In this document: in pieces, positions 1-10,816 of the stretch
Layout of the letters: the number at the start of each line of letters is the position of its first letter
Position numbering within the stretch: the stretch's first letter is position 1
Source of the DNA: Schistocerca nitens
Lineage: Eukaryota; Arthropoda; Insecta; Orthoptera; Acrididae
Reading direction: 5' to 3'
NCBI RefSeq assembly: GCF_023898315.1
Contig: NC_064621.1
Span: 537,685,383-537,749,382, forward strand
Length of the DNA: 64,000 nucleotides
Position numbers and translations under genes: made by a program
The notes under the pieces: generated by a model
Database searches by the model: none
What the model was told of the DNA's origin: nothing
What the model saw: the letters and a program-made list of their open reading frames with translations, nothing else

Positions 1-624
1 GAGGCACACAGGGCCAACACCTGGCATCATGGTGTGGGGAGCGATCTCCTACACTGGCCGTACACCACTGGTGATCGTCGAGGGGACACTGAATAGTGCA
101 CGGTACATCCAAACCGTCATCGAACCCATCGTTCTACCATTCCTAGACCGGCAAGGGAACTTGCTGTTCCAACAGGACAATGCACGTCCGCATGTATCCC
201 GTGCCACCCAACGTGCTCTAGAAGGTGTAAGTCAACTACCCTGGCCAGCAAGATCTCCGGATCTGTCCCCCATTGAGCATGTTTAGGACTGGATGAAGCG
301 TCGTCTCACGCGGTCTGCACGTCTAGCACGAACGCTGGTCCAACTGAGGCGCCAGGTGGAAATGGCATGGCAAGCCGTTTCAGAGGACTACATCCAGCAT
401 CTCTACGATCGTCTCCATGGGAGAATAGCAGCCTGCATTGCTGCGAAAGGTGGATATACACTGTACTAGTGCCGACATTGTGCATGCTCTGTTGCCTGTG
501 TCTATGTGCCTGTGGTTCTGTCAGTGTGATCATGTGATGTATCCGACCACAGGAATGTGTCAATAAAGTTTCCCCTTCCTGGGACAATGAATTCACGGTG
601 TTCTTATTTCAATTTCCAGGAGTG
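1..624 (+). mobile_element. Tc1-type DNA transposon, 3' part (cut by window start)
   Basis: This is the downstream part of the same element family as the full copy at 52135..53556, which lies on the other strand. It ends with the family's terminal inverted repeat (outermost bases GGAGTG on this strand) followed by TA at 625-626, the target dinucleotide of Tc1/mariner elements. The 5' half lies outside the window. Sequence agreement with the other copy is very high through the coding part and the 3' untranslated part. The two copies therefore look like recent transposition products or a recent duplication. Confidence 0.9.
2..469 (+). pseudogene. Tc1-type transposase, C-terminal part with premature stop
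   Basis: The frame reads through the second catalytic aspartate (in QQDNARPH) and the PDLSPIEH motif that carries the third acidic residue. A TAG stop at 284-286 then replaces the tryptophan codon found in the intact copy at 52.3-53.3 kb. Beyond that stop the same frame continues to the natural TAG at 467-469. The protein is the DDE integrase-fold enzyme that cuts and pastes the element. This copy would lack the residues after the third catalytic residue and is probably inactive. The N-terminal DNA-binding part is outside the window. Confidence 0.88.
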
Positions 625-879
625 TACAATTGTTAATTGCCCTTATGGGTCACTACGTAACTTAGGTGGCTACAAAGTCTCTGTACTTATTACTTAACTA
701 TCAAAGATGAAAGAAAGGCAGCCCAGATGCTTAGGTAGCTTTCATTACTCATTTCTGGTAATTACTTAGCACGTGAAAGAAAACAAATGGAATCATTCGG
801 AAAAAAATGTAGATAAACCTTTTTAAGTTGTTTTATGTGCTGCAACAAACGGCAAGTGTATAGGTCTCAAATATTTTTT

Positions 880-2035
880 CAACTCCATTTGGAAATCACA
901 GAGCTATGATGTGGACATCAATGTGTTGTAAAATTTTCGAACATACACTGTGTTCGAGCGTTATTAGTTACCTTGAAGAAAATGGTTTATAAAATATCGT
1001 CCTTGTGAAACCCAACTAGCTCTGAATTCTCACGAAGTAATGAGTGCTATCGACAGCTCAAGTCAAACTGATTCCATATTTTTGGATTTCCAGGAGCTTA
1101 AGACACCGTTCCTCACAAGTGTCTTCTAATCAAATTCTGTGCCTATGGGGCATCGTCTCAGTTATGCGGCTGGATTTGTGAGGTCCTGTCAGGCAGGCCA
1201 CAGTTTGCATTAACTGATGGGAAGTGAGAGAGTAAGTCAGGAGCAATATTTTTCTTTCCCCAAGGAAGTGTTATAAGCCCTCTGCTGTTCCTGATTTGCA
1301 TAAGCGATTCATGAGGCAATCTGAGCAGCCCTCTTACACTGTTAGTAGAAGATGTTGTCATTTACCGTCTTGTGCAGTCATCAGATGATCAAAATAAATA
1401 GCCGCAATTGACTCTAAATAATCAAAAGTATGAAGTCACACACATTAGTATTAAATGGAATCCGCTAAATTTCGGATGTAGGAAAAAGCACAAAAATCTA
1501 AAGGCTGTAAATTCAACTTAATACTTAGGGATTGCATTTACGAATAACTGAAACTGGGACAATCGCATAGATAATACTGTGGGGAAAGAAAACAAAAGAC
1601 TGAGAATATTGGCAGAACACTGAGGAAATGCAACAGGTCAGCTGAAGAAACTGCTTACACTACTCATGTCCGTTTTGTATTATTGCGAAATACGAAAGAG
1701 AGAGAGAGAGAGAGAGCGACGGATATGGTACGCGGATTGGATTGACGATCATTAAAACAAAAGCGTCTGTAGTTGCGACAGAATCTTTTCATGAAATGTC
1801 AATCACTAACTTTCTTCTCCGAATGCGAAAAAATTTTGTTGGTATCCATCTACGTATGATCAGCGTAGTGAAATAAGAGAAATCAGATCTCGCACGGAAA
1901 GATTTAAGTGTTTGTTTTTCCAGCGCGATGTTCCAGAGTGGAACGTGAGAGAGACAGCGTGAAGGTGGTTCGTTGAACCCTCTGCCAGTAACGTAATTGT
2001 GAGTTGCAGAGTAATCATGTAGGTGTAGACTTAGA
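880..2035 (+). pseudogene. Non-LTR retrotransposon (LINE) 3' fragment, degraded
   Basis: Around 1256-1400 the plus strand encodes a damaged version of the reverse transcriptase motif PQGSV(I/L)GPLLFLIYI, here PQGSVISPLLFLI. Downstream blocks give degraded peptides of the kind that follow the RT palm in Jockey/CR1-like LINEs. The end carries the final untranslated region, with a run related to repeated TGTAGA near 2020-2035. Several stops and frameshifts are present, and a short (GA)n run lies at about 1697-1716. The related fragment at 18.0-19.3 kb shares the same motif order. The 5' boundary is approximate. The clade is an inference from the RT motif. Confidence 0.7.
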
Positions 2036-2489
2036 TCTTACTTGCTTTCAATAAAAGCACCTTCACGTTAAGGATATGTTGAAAACGTGTCGTTTTTCGC
2101 ATAATTCGTTACAATTAAGTGTCAGTTAATGGCATATCGGCAGTGAAAACAACTACGAAAGCATAAGGTCAAAGGCGTAGACTTAAATAAAACCTATCTG
2201 CTGTATTTTAGTGGATGGAGGCGCCGACTGTGAAAGGAAAAGATGCTGTTTCGCGTCCTTCAAGAAACGTTTCTTGTTCGCCCTCACATTTCCTGAAATG
2301 TTGTTCGCCTTTCTTATTACGTTATTTGATGTATGTTCTGGATTATTCGATGTTAACAGGGTGAGTCCAATGAAAATCTTAATAGTTGAATTAAAAATCG
2401 ACATTCCGAACAATTGCTCTATAAGTTAGCAGCGACGTAAGGAATATTTACAGGCAGCACCATACTACAGACAAGCCAAGTAATATGTG
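2036..2489. other. No recognised feature
   Basis: This stretch holds two overlapping short open frames on opposite strands at about 2183-2429. Neither has a motif I recognise, and the overlap itself suggests chance openness. A short palindrome (CAAGAAACG/CGTTTCTTG) sits near 2260. No repeat family is assigned. Confidence 0.5.
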
Positions 2490-3349
2490 TTCTGAGCAGT
2501 GAGGGTACCAAACCTAGTGAAATCCATCGACGAATGAAAGTCCAGTATGGCGATATATGTCTGTCACTGCAGCAAGTGTATGAGTGGAATAAAAAGTTTG
2601 GAAATGACGTGACTTCTTTGACAAACTCTCAGTGCCCGGGTCAGGCACACCGTGTTGTGACACCAGAGTCTACTGCAAGAGTTGAAGCTACTGTGGTGGA
2701 AAATGGTCGTTTGACGGTGGAGGGAACAGACACAAATCTGACCATTGATCATGGCTCGGAATATCACATCGTACATGAAGCATTTAAGTTCCGCTAAATG
2801 TCTACAAGATGGGAGCCAGGGCAGCTCACTCCAGAACTAAAAGAGCGATGCTTTGAAGCAGAAGGTGATGGCGTCTTCACGAAAATCGTTACAAGAGGCG
2901 AGGAAGCAAGGATTGGCGTCCCTCCTTATCACAATAACCCAAGATGTTTCGGTTCTAACCATCTACATGGAAGGTTTTGCTGACACTGTTTTGAGATGGA
3001 CGACACGATTTATCGGGACAATACGCGACAAGGGGAAACACCATCACCAGTGCGTCATATTCAGAATATGGTAAAAAATCAGATTTGGCTTGCAATTAGG
3101 TCAAAGTGACGTGTACCTTCGGCCACAGGTGTCATTTTGCAATATGACAATAGTCGGCCTCATACTGCCCGTACAACACCTGGAATTATCGTTGACTTGC
3201 ATTCTGATACCTTGCCACATCTGCCATACTCATCAAAGCTCGCACCAAGTGATTACCAAATGTTTGCACCATTCAGAGAGGTGATGGGAGGAAAGAAATT
3301 TCGTTCTGATGAAGAGGGCTGCAGACGATGCGTGAATGGCTGCGCATAA
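2490..3349 (+). pseudogene. mariner-type transposase, decayed
   Basis: The N-terminal part (2490-2800) reads as a helix-turn-helix region: SEIHRRM, then VEATVVENGRLTVEG and a degraded serine-rich TLNISHGS-like segment. The 2798-2880 part holds QLTPELKERC. The C-terminal part (3137-3340) holds LQYDNSRPHTARTT and then LAPSDYQMF, which are the mariner second and third catalytic aspartate blocks (DD34D family). Stops and frame changes break the gene into at least three pieces, and the first catalytic block is not clearly readable. The family is Tc1/mariner, mariner branch. I see no clean terminal repeats, so the element ends are not called. Confidence 0.82.
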
Positions 3350-3357
3350 GACCAAAA

Positions 3358-3394
3358 GTTTTTTTTTTCTTTTTTTTCTTTTTCTTTTTTTTTA
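3358..3394. repeat. T-rich homopolymer-like tract
   Basis: This is a run of thymidines broken by single C and G bases directly after the mariner pseudogene. It could be an A-tail of something inserted on the minus strand or simple slippage. No element attached to it can be identified. Confidence 0.7.
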
Positions 3395-4320
3395 GATGAA
3401 GCCGTGCACTTCGTATACGCTGGAAGAAATGTGTCTTAAGACCCTTTTGTACAATTAAAACATTAAAAACATATTTGTTTTCATTTAATGTCCCCTCCCA
3501 CGTATAAATATGAGCGCTCTTCATTTGGAAGTGCGATTGTTCCATTTTGTAAACGTGCCAGGAAACGTGGAACAATGAAATTCAAGACTGCTCTCCACAT
3601 CACTGGTTGATTCCCTCGCAATTCAGTACATTGTATAACGCAGATAGAACAACATGGCAAACGTGTGAACGAGGGAGCAAACATGCGCCTTCATAGACGC
3701 AATGAAATAGAATCGAACGATTACCGCAGTAAATACTGCAGCTGCGAGGTAATTTGCGTTTATATTTGAAAAAGTAAGATGCTTTAGGCCAAAGAAATGC
3801 GTGTAGCTTGCAGCTCAGATAGAGCCGGCAAATGCCCTTGAAGAGTACTGTGGTCGCAAGTCACGAAATCATGCTAAGGAACACGTTCTGTTTGATGTAC
3901 CAGCTCGTTTCTGATCGCGTATCATCGACGTTCAAAATGACGTTAGTGCTTCACGACGAGAAACTCGACCAGTTTGAGGACAGCTTTCCTCATGCCATCT
4001 TGAGCGCTACTCTTCACTGCTTCGCGAACTCGCGGCCCTAAAGTCGTTGTAGTCTCCAGAGAACACACAGAGGCCACAGCAGCTGGACGGGCCGCTCAGA
4101 ATACGGGGCGAAAACAAATGCCGCTACAAAATACTGGATATTCTTTATGGATGTTTTCTGAGTATCTTGTATCAGGGACTAGTGGTCTTCAGTGGCTCGC
4201 TATGGAGTAATAATTTTTTTGCTTCTGTTTATACAAATTGGAGGCAGTACGGAATGCTACTGTGCACGCTTCAGGGAGAAGAGTAAAGAGAGCATTACTG
4301 TCGTCAACACCAAGTACCAT
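3395..4320. other. No recognised feature
   Basis: I find no gene, no repeat with an intact end and no transposon motif in this stretch. The frames present are under 70 codons. Confidence 0.5.
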
Positions 4321-4470
4321 GGATGAATGGTGGTAAGTTCTATGGCACCAAACTGCTGAGGTCATCGGTGTTTAGGCTTACACACTAATTAATCTAACTT
4401 AAACTAACTTACACTAAGGACAATAAACATACCCACGCCCGAGGGAGGACTCGAACCTCCGACGTCCAAA
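4321..4470 (-). repeat. tRNA-headed SINE, type B, partial
   Basis: Read on the minus strand this begins with a B-box-like segment (GGTTCGAGTCCTCCCTCGGG) and continues with GGGTATGTTTATTGTCCTTAG, TTAGTTTAAGTTAG and a GATGACCTCAGCAG block. The same order of blocks occurs at 7549-7692 and 32695-32890. The tRNA A-box part is missing, so this is a 5'-truncated copy. SINEs of this kind are non-coding and depend on a LINE for copying. Confidence 0.72.
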
Positions 4471-4639
4471 AAATACACACAACATACCCATTCGGCATTT
4501 TGATGCACAAATATGTTCATTGCGATAGAGAAAGCTAAGTAAATGCAATTATTCCTTACTTCTACCATCATCAGTTATTTTTCTGCTTAAACAGTAATAG
4601 TTGGGAGTGTCCATTCAACGGTAACTGGGACTTTTCTCA

Positions 4640-4870
4640 AGAAATTTGTTGCAGAATTGAACAGGCCAGAAGTTCTTTCCAGAAAACGAAGAAAGTTCTT
4701 ATTAGCCTTGGAATAAGTACCACTCTTCACTCTGGACTACTTCGACGGTACGTGTTCAGTATCCTACTCTATGGAGCTGAGTTACAAACACCTACTTGAG
4801 TCTTGATTAGAATTTATGAATGCATGAAGACAATACGCGGAATCCGCATCTGTGTCACATTTTATGTAAA
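4640..4870 (+). pseudogene. LINE C-terminal fragment
   Basis: The plus strand reads IEQARSSFQKTKKVLIS, then LLRRYVFSILLYGAE and YECMKTIRGI. This matches the pattern downstream of the RT domain in RTE-like and related LINEs, where a (V/C)FS.LLYG.E.W segment is followed by a MWC(Y/W)RRM(L/K)-like stretch, here lost. It is a short, damaged piece from a family different from the RTE copies nearby. Confidence 0.5.
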
Positions 4871-4874
4871 CTGA

Positions 4875-5225
4875 AGGTGGAAGGGTAGGAAGGAAAGGAA
4901 GGGGAAGGAACTCAAGATGACATCTGCATCGGAACTCTAAGGGAAGTCAGCAACTCTGAGTGAAAATGTGTGCTGGGCCGGGGTTCGAAGCCGGAATCTC
5001 CTGCTTCCTACGCGGTTCTGCTACCCCCTGCGCCACCTGCGCCAGCTGCGCTGACTATCTCGGTACGTCTCTCAGCCTATCCAGATTCCCACCTAGAGCC
5101 AGTACCCGCAGTCCACGTCCACTTCCTCCATGCTCGCTACTTTGAGATTCCCGCAGCAGGTCGAACGTGACTGTGCATCCACACTGGACGAGGTCGATTC
5201 ATAGCCTATCGAGCGACTCAGTTAT
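4875..5225 (-). repeat. tRNA-like repeat (SINE-like)
   Basis: On the minus strand, about 5035-4965 has a GGTAGCAGAACC A-box-like part and a GGCTTCGAACCCC B-box-like part, followed by a body with a CCTTCCCCTTCC-type pyrimidine stretch near 4880-4910. This is the layout of a tRNA-derived SINE. I see no second copy in the window and no target-site duplication, so the ends are approximate. Confidence 0.5.
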
Positions 5226-5349
5226 ATGAATGCGTGGTGTCTGTTCTTATGGATATGCCTGGAATAATAGACACTACGCGGAATTCCAAGCTGTGATGCA
5301 TATTATAAAAAGGTATCCGCAGCTGTGATAAATGTTATGTAAAGTCCTA

Positions 5350-6431
5350 CAATACTGACCTTACGACTTATCTTAGAAGAAAGATTAAGGAAAGGCAAAC
5401 TTACATTTCTAGCATTTGTAGACTTAGAGAAAGGTTTTGACAATGTTGATTGGAATACTATCTTTCAAATTCTGAGGGTGGCAAGGGTAAAATACAGGTA
5501 GCGAAAGGCTATTTACAATTTGTACAGAAACCAGAACGCAGTTATAAGAGTCGAGGGGCATGAGAGGGAAACAGTGGTTGGGAAGGGAGTGAGACGGGGA
5601 TGTAGCCTCTCCCCAATGTTATTCAATCTGTATATTGAGCGAGCAGTAAAGGATACAGAAGAAAAATTCGGAGTACGAATTAAAATCCATGGAGAAGAAA
5701 TAAAAACTTTGAGGTTCGCCGATGACATTGTAATTCTGTCAGAGACAGCCAAGGACTTGGAAGAGCAGTTGAACGGAATGGACAGTGTCTTGAAAGGAGG
5801 ATATAAGATGAACATCAACAAAAGCAAAACGAAGATAATGGAATGTAGTCGAATTAAGTCTGGTGATGCTGAGGGAATTAGATTAGGAAATGAGACACTT
5901 AAAGTAGTAAAGGAGTTTTGCTATTTGGGCAGCAAAATAACTGATGATGGTCGAAATAGAGAAGATAAAAAATGTAGACTGGCAAAGGCAAGGGAAGCGT
6001 TTCTGAGGAAGAGATATTTGTTAACATCGAGTATAGATATAAGTGTCAGGAAGTCGTTTCTGAAAGTATTTGTATGGAGTGTAGCCATGTATGGAAGCGA
6101 AACGTAGACGATAAATAGTTTATACAAGAAGAGAATAGAAGCTTTCGAAATGTGGTGCTACAGAAGAATGATGAAGATTACATGGGTAGATCACACAACT
6201 AATTAGGAGGTATTGAATAGAATTGGGGAGAAGAGGAGTTTGTGGCACAACTTGACAAGAAGAAGGGACCGGTTGGTAGGACATGGTCTGAGGCATCAAG
6301 GGATCACCAATTTAGTATTGGAGGGCAGCGTGGAGGTTAAAATCGTAGAGGAAGACCAAGAGATGAATACACTAAGCAGATTCTGACGGATGTAGGTTGC
6401 AGTAAGTACTGGGAGATGAAGAAGCTTGCAC
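5350..6431 (+). pseudogene. RTE-type LINE reverse transcriptase, 5'- and 3'-truncated
   Basis: This copy starts inside the RT domain (ILTLRLILEERL, FLAFVDLEK). It contains the GCSLSPMLFNLYIE block and the catalytic F-A-D-D motif (RFADDIVILSE) at about 5713-5745. The downstream region follows with YLGSKITDDGR, KVFVWSVAMYGSET and RIGEKRSLWHNL. Stops occur at about 5500 and at 6106-6108, the latter replacing W after GSET. The normal end (SNQSQD, then repeated CAACAA) is missing; homology stops abruptly where the tandem repeat at 6433 begins. Family assignment comes from the longer copy at 19.6-22.9 kb. Confidence 0.9.
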
Positions 6432-6432
6432 C

Positions 6433-6706
6433 GTATGAACAAGGATTTCGAAATTCTCAGTACTATCAAAATCTCTAATACTTTGCCCGTATAACGTGTA
6501 TCAACAAATACCACCCGTTGGCACTAGAACTTCAAGGGGAAGATTGACGGCAGTAGCGGTCCAGAACGTATGAAAAAGGATTTAGAAGTGTTCAGTACTG
6601 CCAACATAGGAAATCTCGAATGCTTGGCCCTGTAATGTGCAGCTACAAATACCACCCGTTGAAAGTAATAATTCAATTGTAGATTGACGGCGGACGTGGT
6701 CCAGAA
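6433..6706. repeat. Two-unit tandem repeat, about 135 bp period
   Basis: Unit 1 starts at 6433 and unit 2 at 6568. Shared blocks in the same order and spacing are GTATGAA.AAGGATTT, a TTCAGTACT-like block, ACAAATACCACCCGTTG, AGATTGACGGC and GGTCCAGAAC. The units differ clearly, so this is an old duplication or two neighbouring units of a diverged satellite. The array abuts the truncated RTE copy. No coding content is seen. Confidence 0.75.
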
Positions 6707-6889
6707 CATAGAAGATTATTCTGTAGAAAGAAATTGAGACAGTAATTTACAGTGAGGACGAACGAACAACAGGTCGTGTTACTGATCGCCAGTGTTCTTG
6801 GAAGACGAGATACTTAAAGAATAAGAAACAGCGAAATGCGTCCAGTGCAATGTATGTCTCATTTCCTGGTGCAATTTATCCTGGATTGC

Positions 6890-7260
6890 CTCATTTAATT
6901 CAGTTTCATTCCATTACCTTCATTTTACTTTTGATAATGTTCATCTTATATTTACAAAGCACTATCCCTTCCATTCACCTGCTGTTCAAAGTCCTTTGCT
7001 GTCTCTGACAGAATAATAATTCCTCAATAATCATCAAAGTTTTGGTTTCTTAACCATGGACTTTAATCCCCCTTCCAAACTCCTCTTTGGTTTCCTGTGC
7101 TACTTGTTGAATGTCCAGATTGAATAACATGGGTAATATGCAGAAGTCCCGTCTCTCTCCCTTCTCAATTAATGCTTCTATTCCATCTTATGTAACTCTT
7201 ACAACTGCTGTCTCATTTCTTTAAAAGTTAGAAAAACTCTCGCTCCCTGTGCATACATCC
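6890..7260 (-). pseudogene. RTE-type LINE fragment, strongly diverged
   Basis: The minus strand matches block by block the RTE RT region at 20270-20600 (minus). Examples are the plus-strand strings ATGTTCATCTTATAT, CCTTTGCTGTCTCTGACAGAAT and CTTATAACTGC-like in the same order. The F-A-D-D region falls in a badly altered part. It is too damaged to read as a protein, and I call it by nucleotide similarity within the window only. Confidence 0.7.
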
Positions 7261-7548
7261 GCAGTTCACACGGGCTTCATCAATTGATAAGGAAATAACG
7301 ACCATTTCTGCATTGCTTTTGGTACAGTTCTCTTATTAGATACAGACGAACGAAAGCTGGAATATCTGTTACAGAATAATTACACTGAAGAGCCAAAGAA
7401 ACTGGTACATCTGCCTAATACAGTGTAGGGCCCCCGCGAGCATGTAAAAGTGTCGCAAAACACGTGGCATGCATCGACTAATATCTGAAGTACTGCTTGA
7501 CATCATAAATCACCATTAATCCTGCAAGGCTGTCCATAAATCCGGCAG

Positions 7549-7692
7549 GTCCCGGTGGAAGTTCGAGTCCTCCCTTGGGCATGGGAGTGTGTGTGTTTGT
7601 CCTTAGGATAATTTAGGTTAAGTAGTGTGTAAGCTTAGGGACTGATGACCTTAGCAGTTAGGTCCCTTAAGATTTCACACACATTTGAACAC
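7549..7692 (+). repeat. tRNA-headed SINE, type B, 5'-truncated
   Basis: This plus-strand copy begins at the B-box region (AGTTCGAGTCCTCCC) and runs through TTGGGCATGGGAGTGTG, TTAGGTTAAGTAGTGTG and GGGACTGATGACC to CACATTTGAACA. It interrupts the 3' side of the Tc1 element that spans it. A precise target-site duplication could not be fixed. Confidence 0.78.
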
Positions 7693-8500
7693 TTATTCGT
7701 GTCTGGGGAGTTTGGTGGCCAGCAGAAGTGTTTAAACTCAGAAGAGTGTTCCTGAAGACACTCTGTAACAATCCTGGGTGTTTGGGTGTCTCATTGTCCT
7801 GCTGGAGTTGCACACGTTCGTCGGAATGCACAATAGATATGAATGGATGCAGGTGATCAGACAGGGTGCTTACGTACTTGTCACCTGTCAGAGTCCTATG
7901 TAGACGTAACAGGGGCGATATATCACTCCAACTGCACAAGCCCCACACCATTACTGAGCCTCCACCAGCTTGAACAGTCCCCTGCTGACATACATGGTCC
8001 ATGGATTCACGAGGTTGTCTCCATACCCGTATACGCCCATCAACTCGATACACTTTGAAACTAGACTCGTCCGACCAGGCAACATGTTTCCAGTCATCAA
8101 CAATCCAATGTCGGTGGTGACAGGCCCAGACGACGTCTAAGGCTTTGTGTCGTACAGTCATCAAGGCCACACGAGTGGGCCTTCCGCTCTGAAAGCAAAT
8201 ATCGATGATGTTTCGTTGAATGGTTTGCACGCTGACACTTGTTAATGTCGCTGCACTGAAATCTGCAGCAATTTCTAGAAGTGTTGCACTTCTGTCACGT
8301 TGAACGATTCTCTTCAGTCGTTGCTGCCCCTTTTTTGCAGTATCTTTTTCCGGCAGAAGCGATGTCGGATATTTAATGTTTTACCAGATTCCTGATATTC
8401 GTGGTAGTCTTGTTAAATGGTCGTACGGGACAATCCCCACTTCATCGCTACCTAGGAGATGCTGTGTCCCACCGCTCGTGCGCCGACTATATCACCACGT
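7693..8500 (-). pseudogene. Tc1-type transposase, broken
   Basis: The longest open part (8230 to about 7720) contains a WACHHRHWIVDDWKHVAWSDESSF segment with the first catalytic aspartate, then GGSVMVWG and a degraded QLQQDNETPKH block with the second. The region beyond, which should hold the third acidic residue in a P(D/N)LNPIE(H/N) block, is not readable. Upstream of 8230 the helix-turn-helix part is present only as damaged sequence. The native protein would be about 340 aa. This one is not functional. Confidence 0.82.
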
Positions 8501-8959
8501 TCAAATCACTTAAATCTTAATAACCTGCCATTGTAGCAGCGGTAACTGATCTATCAACTGCGCCGGACACTTGTTGTCTTATATCGGCGTTGACCACCGC
8601 AGCACCGTATTCTGCCTTTACATGTCTCTGTAATTGTATTCGCATGCCTATACCAGTTTCTTCGGCGCTTCGGTGTATGAGTATTGCAAAGCTGCAGTTC
8701 TCGCCAGCCAGAAGCGAACGGGCCATTCGCTTAGTACTGTGGGACGGACCGTCACGCAGGCGCCTAATTTCTGTCGAAGCTCTTAATGTCAGGCGGCAGG
8801 TGACGAAAGGACTTTGAAGGGCAGCCCGCATCGCAGCAGCGGCCGCTGGCACGGCGCCAGCAATGACTCCTGGCTTGCGACTCTCAGGATGAGGTATGAG
8901 GAAACGAGCTCCAACCTGTAGCGCACTATTCATGCACGTTGGCACTTCAAACTTATATT

Positions 8960-9180
8960 AAGCGGGGGACCCGTGTGAAACTTCCGCACTTTTATGGTTC
9001 CAAATAATGACAATATTTAGAATAACTTTAGTCATTGGGATAAGGGTAGTAGTGGGAACGGAGAGAAAACGTCTTTAAAAATGAACCGAACGATGTGGAA
9101 AAATAATCATTAACTTACGGTACATTCTTGTCTGTACATTTCCATGCATACAATTTTCAACAGAATTCTTTTCAGAGCAT
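8960..9180. repeat. Spaced direct repeat, copy 1
   Basis: This shares ordered blocks with 9516-9735: GGGACCCGTG, CGCACTTTTA/CGCTTTTACA, GAGAAAAC.TCTTT, AAAATGAACC.AACGA and TTCCATGCA..TAATTTTCAACA. About 340 bp of other sequence lies between the copies. It could be the long terminal repeats or paired ends of an unrecognised element, or a simple segmental duplication. No open frame lies between them. Confidence 0.65.
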
Positions 9181-9515
9181 AATTCAGTGTAAATGACATT
9201 TGATGTAAGAATATAATCTTCGTGTACTTTTTGTTTCTCATTTTCTTTAAGGGACACAAAAACATTAGTTGATTTAGTTATTCTTAACAAGGCTGCACAT
9301 AATTTTCCTTCAGTTAAGACGGGATTTTGTAAACTTAATCCCGCTCCTTGAAGCGTTTGTGCCTGTTGCTTGTTTTAAGTGCTCGCAAACAAAATTTTAA
9401 TAGTTTACTGTCTTCTCGTCAATTCAAAAGGCCTGCTTGGATCATAGGGTGTTACGTTTATCCGTAGTATTACAGCAGTTTTAACGGGGTCAATCAGCTG
9501 AGAATTAATTGTAAA

Positions 9516-9735
9516 GCATGGGACCCGTGCAAAACCGTCACGCTTTTACAGTTGTACATAATGGCGTATTTGAAGTAAGCGTTGTCGTTGTGATAAGGTT
9601 AGTTGACGGACTGTAGAGAAAACATCTTTTAAAATGAACTGAACGACGTGAAGCAACGATAATGAATTTATGAACATCCTCGTATATAAATTCCCATGCA
9701 CGTAATTTTCAACAAAATTCAGTTACAGTAAGCAA
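9516..9735. repeat. Spaced direct repeat, copy 2
   Basis: This is the partner of the repeat at 8960-9180, in the same orientation and with the same block order. The two are clearly diverged, so if they were ever paired ends of one element the insertion is old. Confidence 0.65.
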
Positions 9736-9984
9736 GTGAGGACGTAGTAGCAATAGATAAATCACAACTGAAGGTGACAGTAACAAATATATTTGTCGTT
9801 TTGGAAAGTGTATTCGTTTAGATAACTCAGCTTTTGCGATGGCCAGAGATAATGGACTATTCTAGACGTCTTGGTTACTATCTATAACAATGCTGTACAC
9901 AAATTATCCACTTAATAAGTAATTTAAAACAAATAAAATGGTATTTGTAATAAGATAATATGAGTAACAAGTTATATTCGTAAA

Positions 9985-10816
9985 TAATATGTATGAAGTA
10001 GGAATTAAAATCCATGGAGAAGAAATAAAAACATTGAGATTCGCCGAAGACATTGTAATTCTGTCAGAGGCACCAAAGGACATGGAGGAGCAGCTGAACG
10101 GAATGGACAGTGTCTTGAAAGGAAGATATGAGATGAACATCAACAGAAGCAAAACGAGGATAATGCAATGTAGTCGAATTAATTTGGGTGATGCTGAGGG
10201 AATGAGATTAGGAAATAAGACGCTTAAAGTAGTAAATGAGTTTTGCTATTTGAGGAGCAAAATAACTGATGATGGTCGAAGTAGAGAGGATATAAAATGT
10301 AGACTGGCAATGGCAAGGAAAGCGTTTCTGAGGAAGAGAAATTTGTTAACATCGAGTATAGATTTAAGTGTCAGGAAGTCGTTTCTGAAAGTATTTATAC
10401 GGAGTGTAGCCATGTATTGAAGTGAAACGTGGACGGTAAATAGTTTAGACAAGAAGAGAACAGCTTTCTAAATGTGGTGCTACAGAAGAATGATGAAGAT
10501 TAAATGGGTAGATCACATAACTAAGGGGGAGGAGTTGAACAGAATTTGAGAAAAGAGAAGTTTGTCGCACAACTTCACTAGAAGAAGGGATCGGTTGGTA
10601 GGCATATTCTGAGGCATCAAGGGATTACCAATTTGGTATTGGCGGGCAGCGTGGAGGGTAAAAATCGTAGAAGGAGACTAAGAGATGAATACACTAAACA
10701 GATTGAGAAGGATGTAGGTTACAGTAGGTACTGGCAGATGAAGAAGCTTGCACAGGATAGAGTTGCAGGGAGAGCTGCATCAAACCAGTCTCTTGACTGA
10801 AGACCACAACAACAAC
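9985..10816 (+). pseudogene. RTE-type LINE, 5'-truncated copy with complete 3' end
   Basis: The copy begins in the RT domain just before GIKIHGEEIKTLRFAEDIVILSE, so the second residue of the catalytic F-A-D-D motif pair is altered to FAED. It reads through YLRSKITDDGRS and then hits a TGA after SVAMY at about 10418. Further frameshifts follow in the region corresponding to RIGEKRSLWHNL. It ends with the family's normal tail, a stop then GAAGACCACAACAACAACA. 5' truncation with an intact 3' end is what target-primed reverse transcription produces. Confidence 0.9.

Larger units (their letters stand above)
7383..8675 (-). mobile_element. Tc1-type DNA transposon with SINE insertion
   Basis: The terminal inverted repeats are clear: the left end starts CACTGAAGAGCCAAAGAAAC and the right end, read inward, starts CACCGAAGCGCCGAAGAAAC. 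TA flanks both sides (7381-7382 and 8676-8677), as expected for Tc1/mariner insertion. The transposase lies on the minus strand and is broken. A type B SINE sits at 7549-7692. The family is distinct from the Tc1 elements at 42, 52 and 61 kb. Confidence 0.88.

Noticed and set aside
8517..8945. 142-aa minus-strand frame
   Set aside because: It crosses the right end of the Tc1 element at 8675 and has no motif. It is probably an accident of GC-rich sequence.
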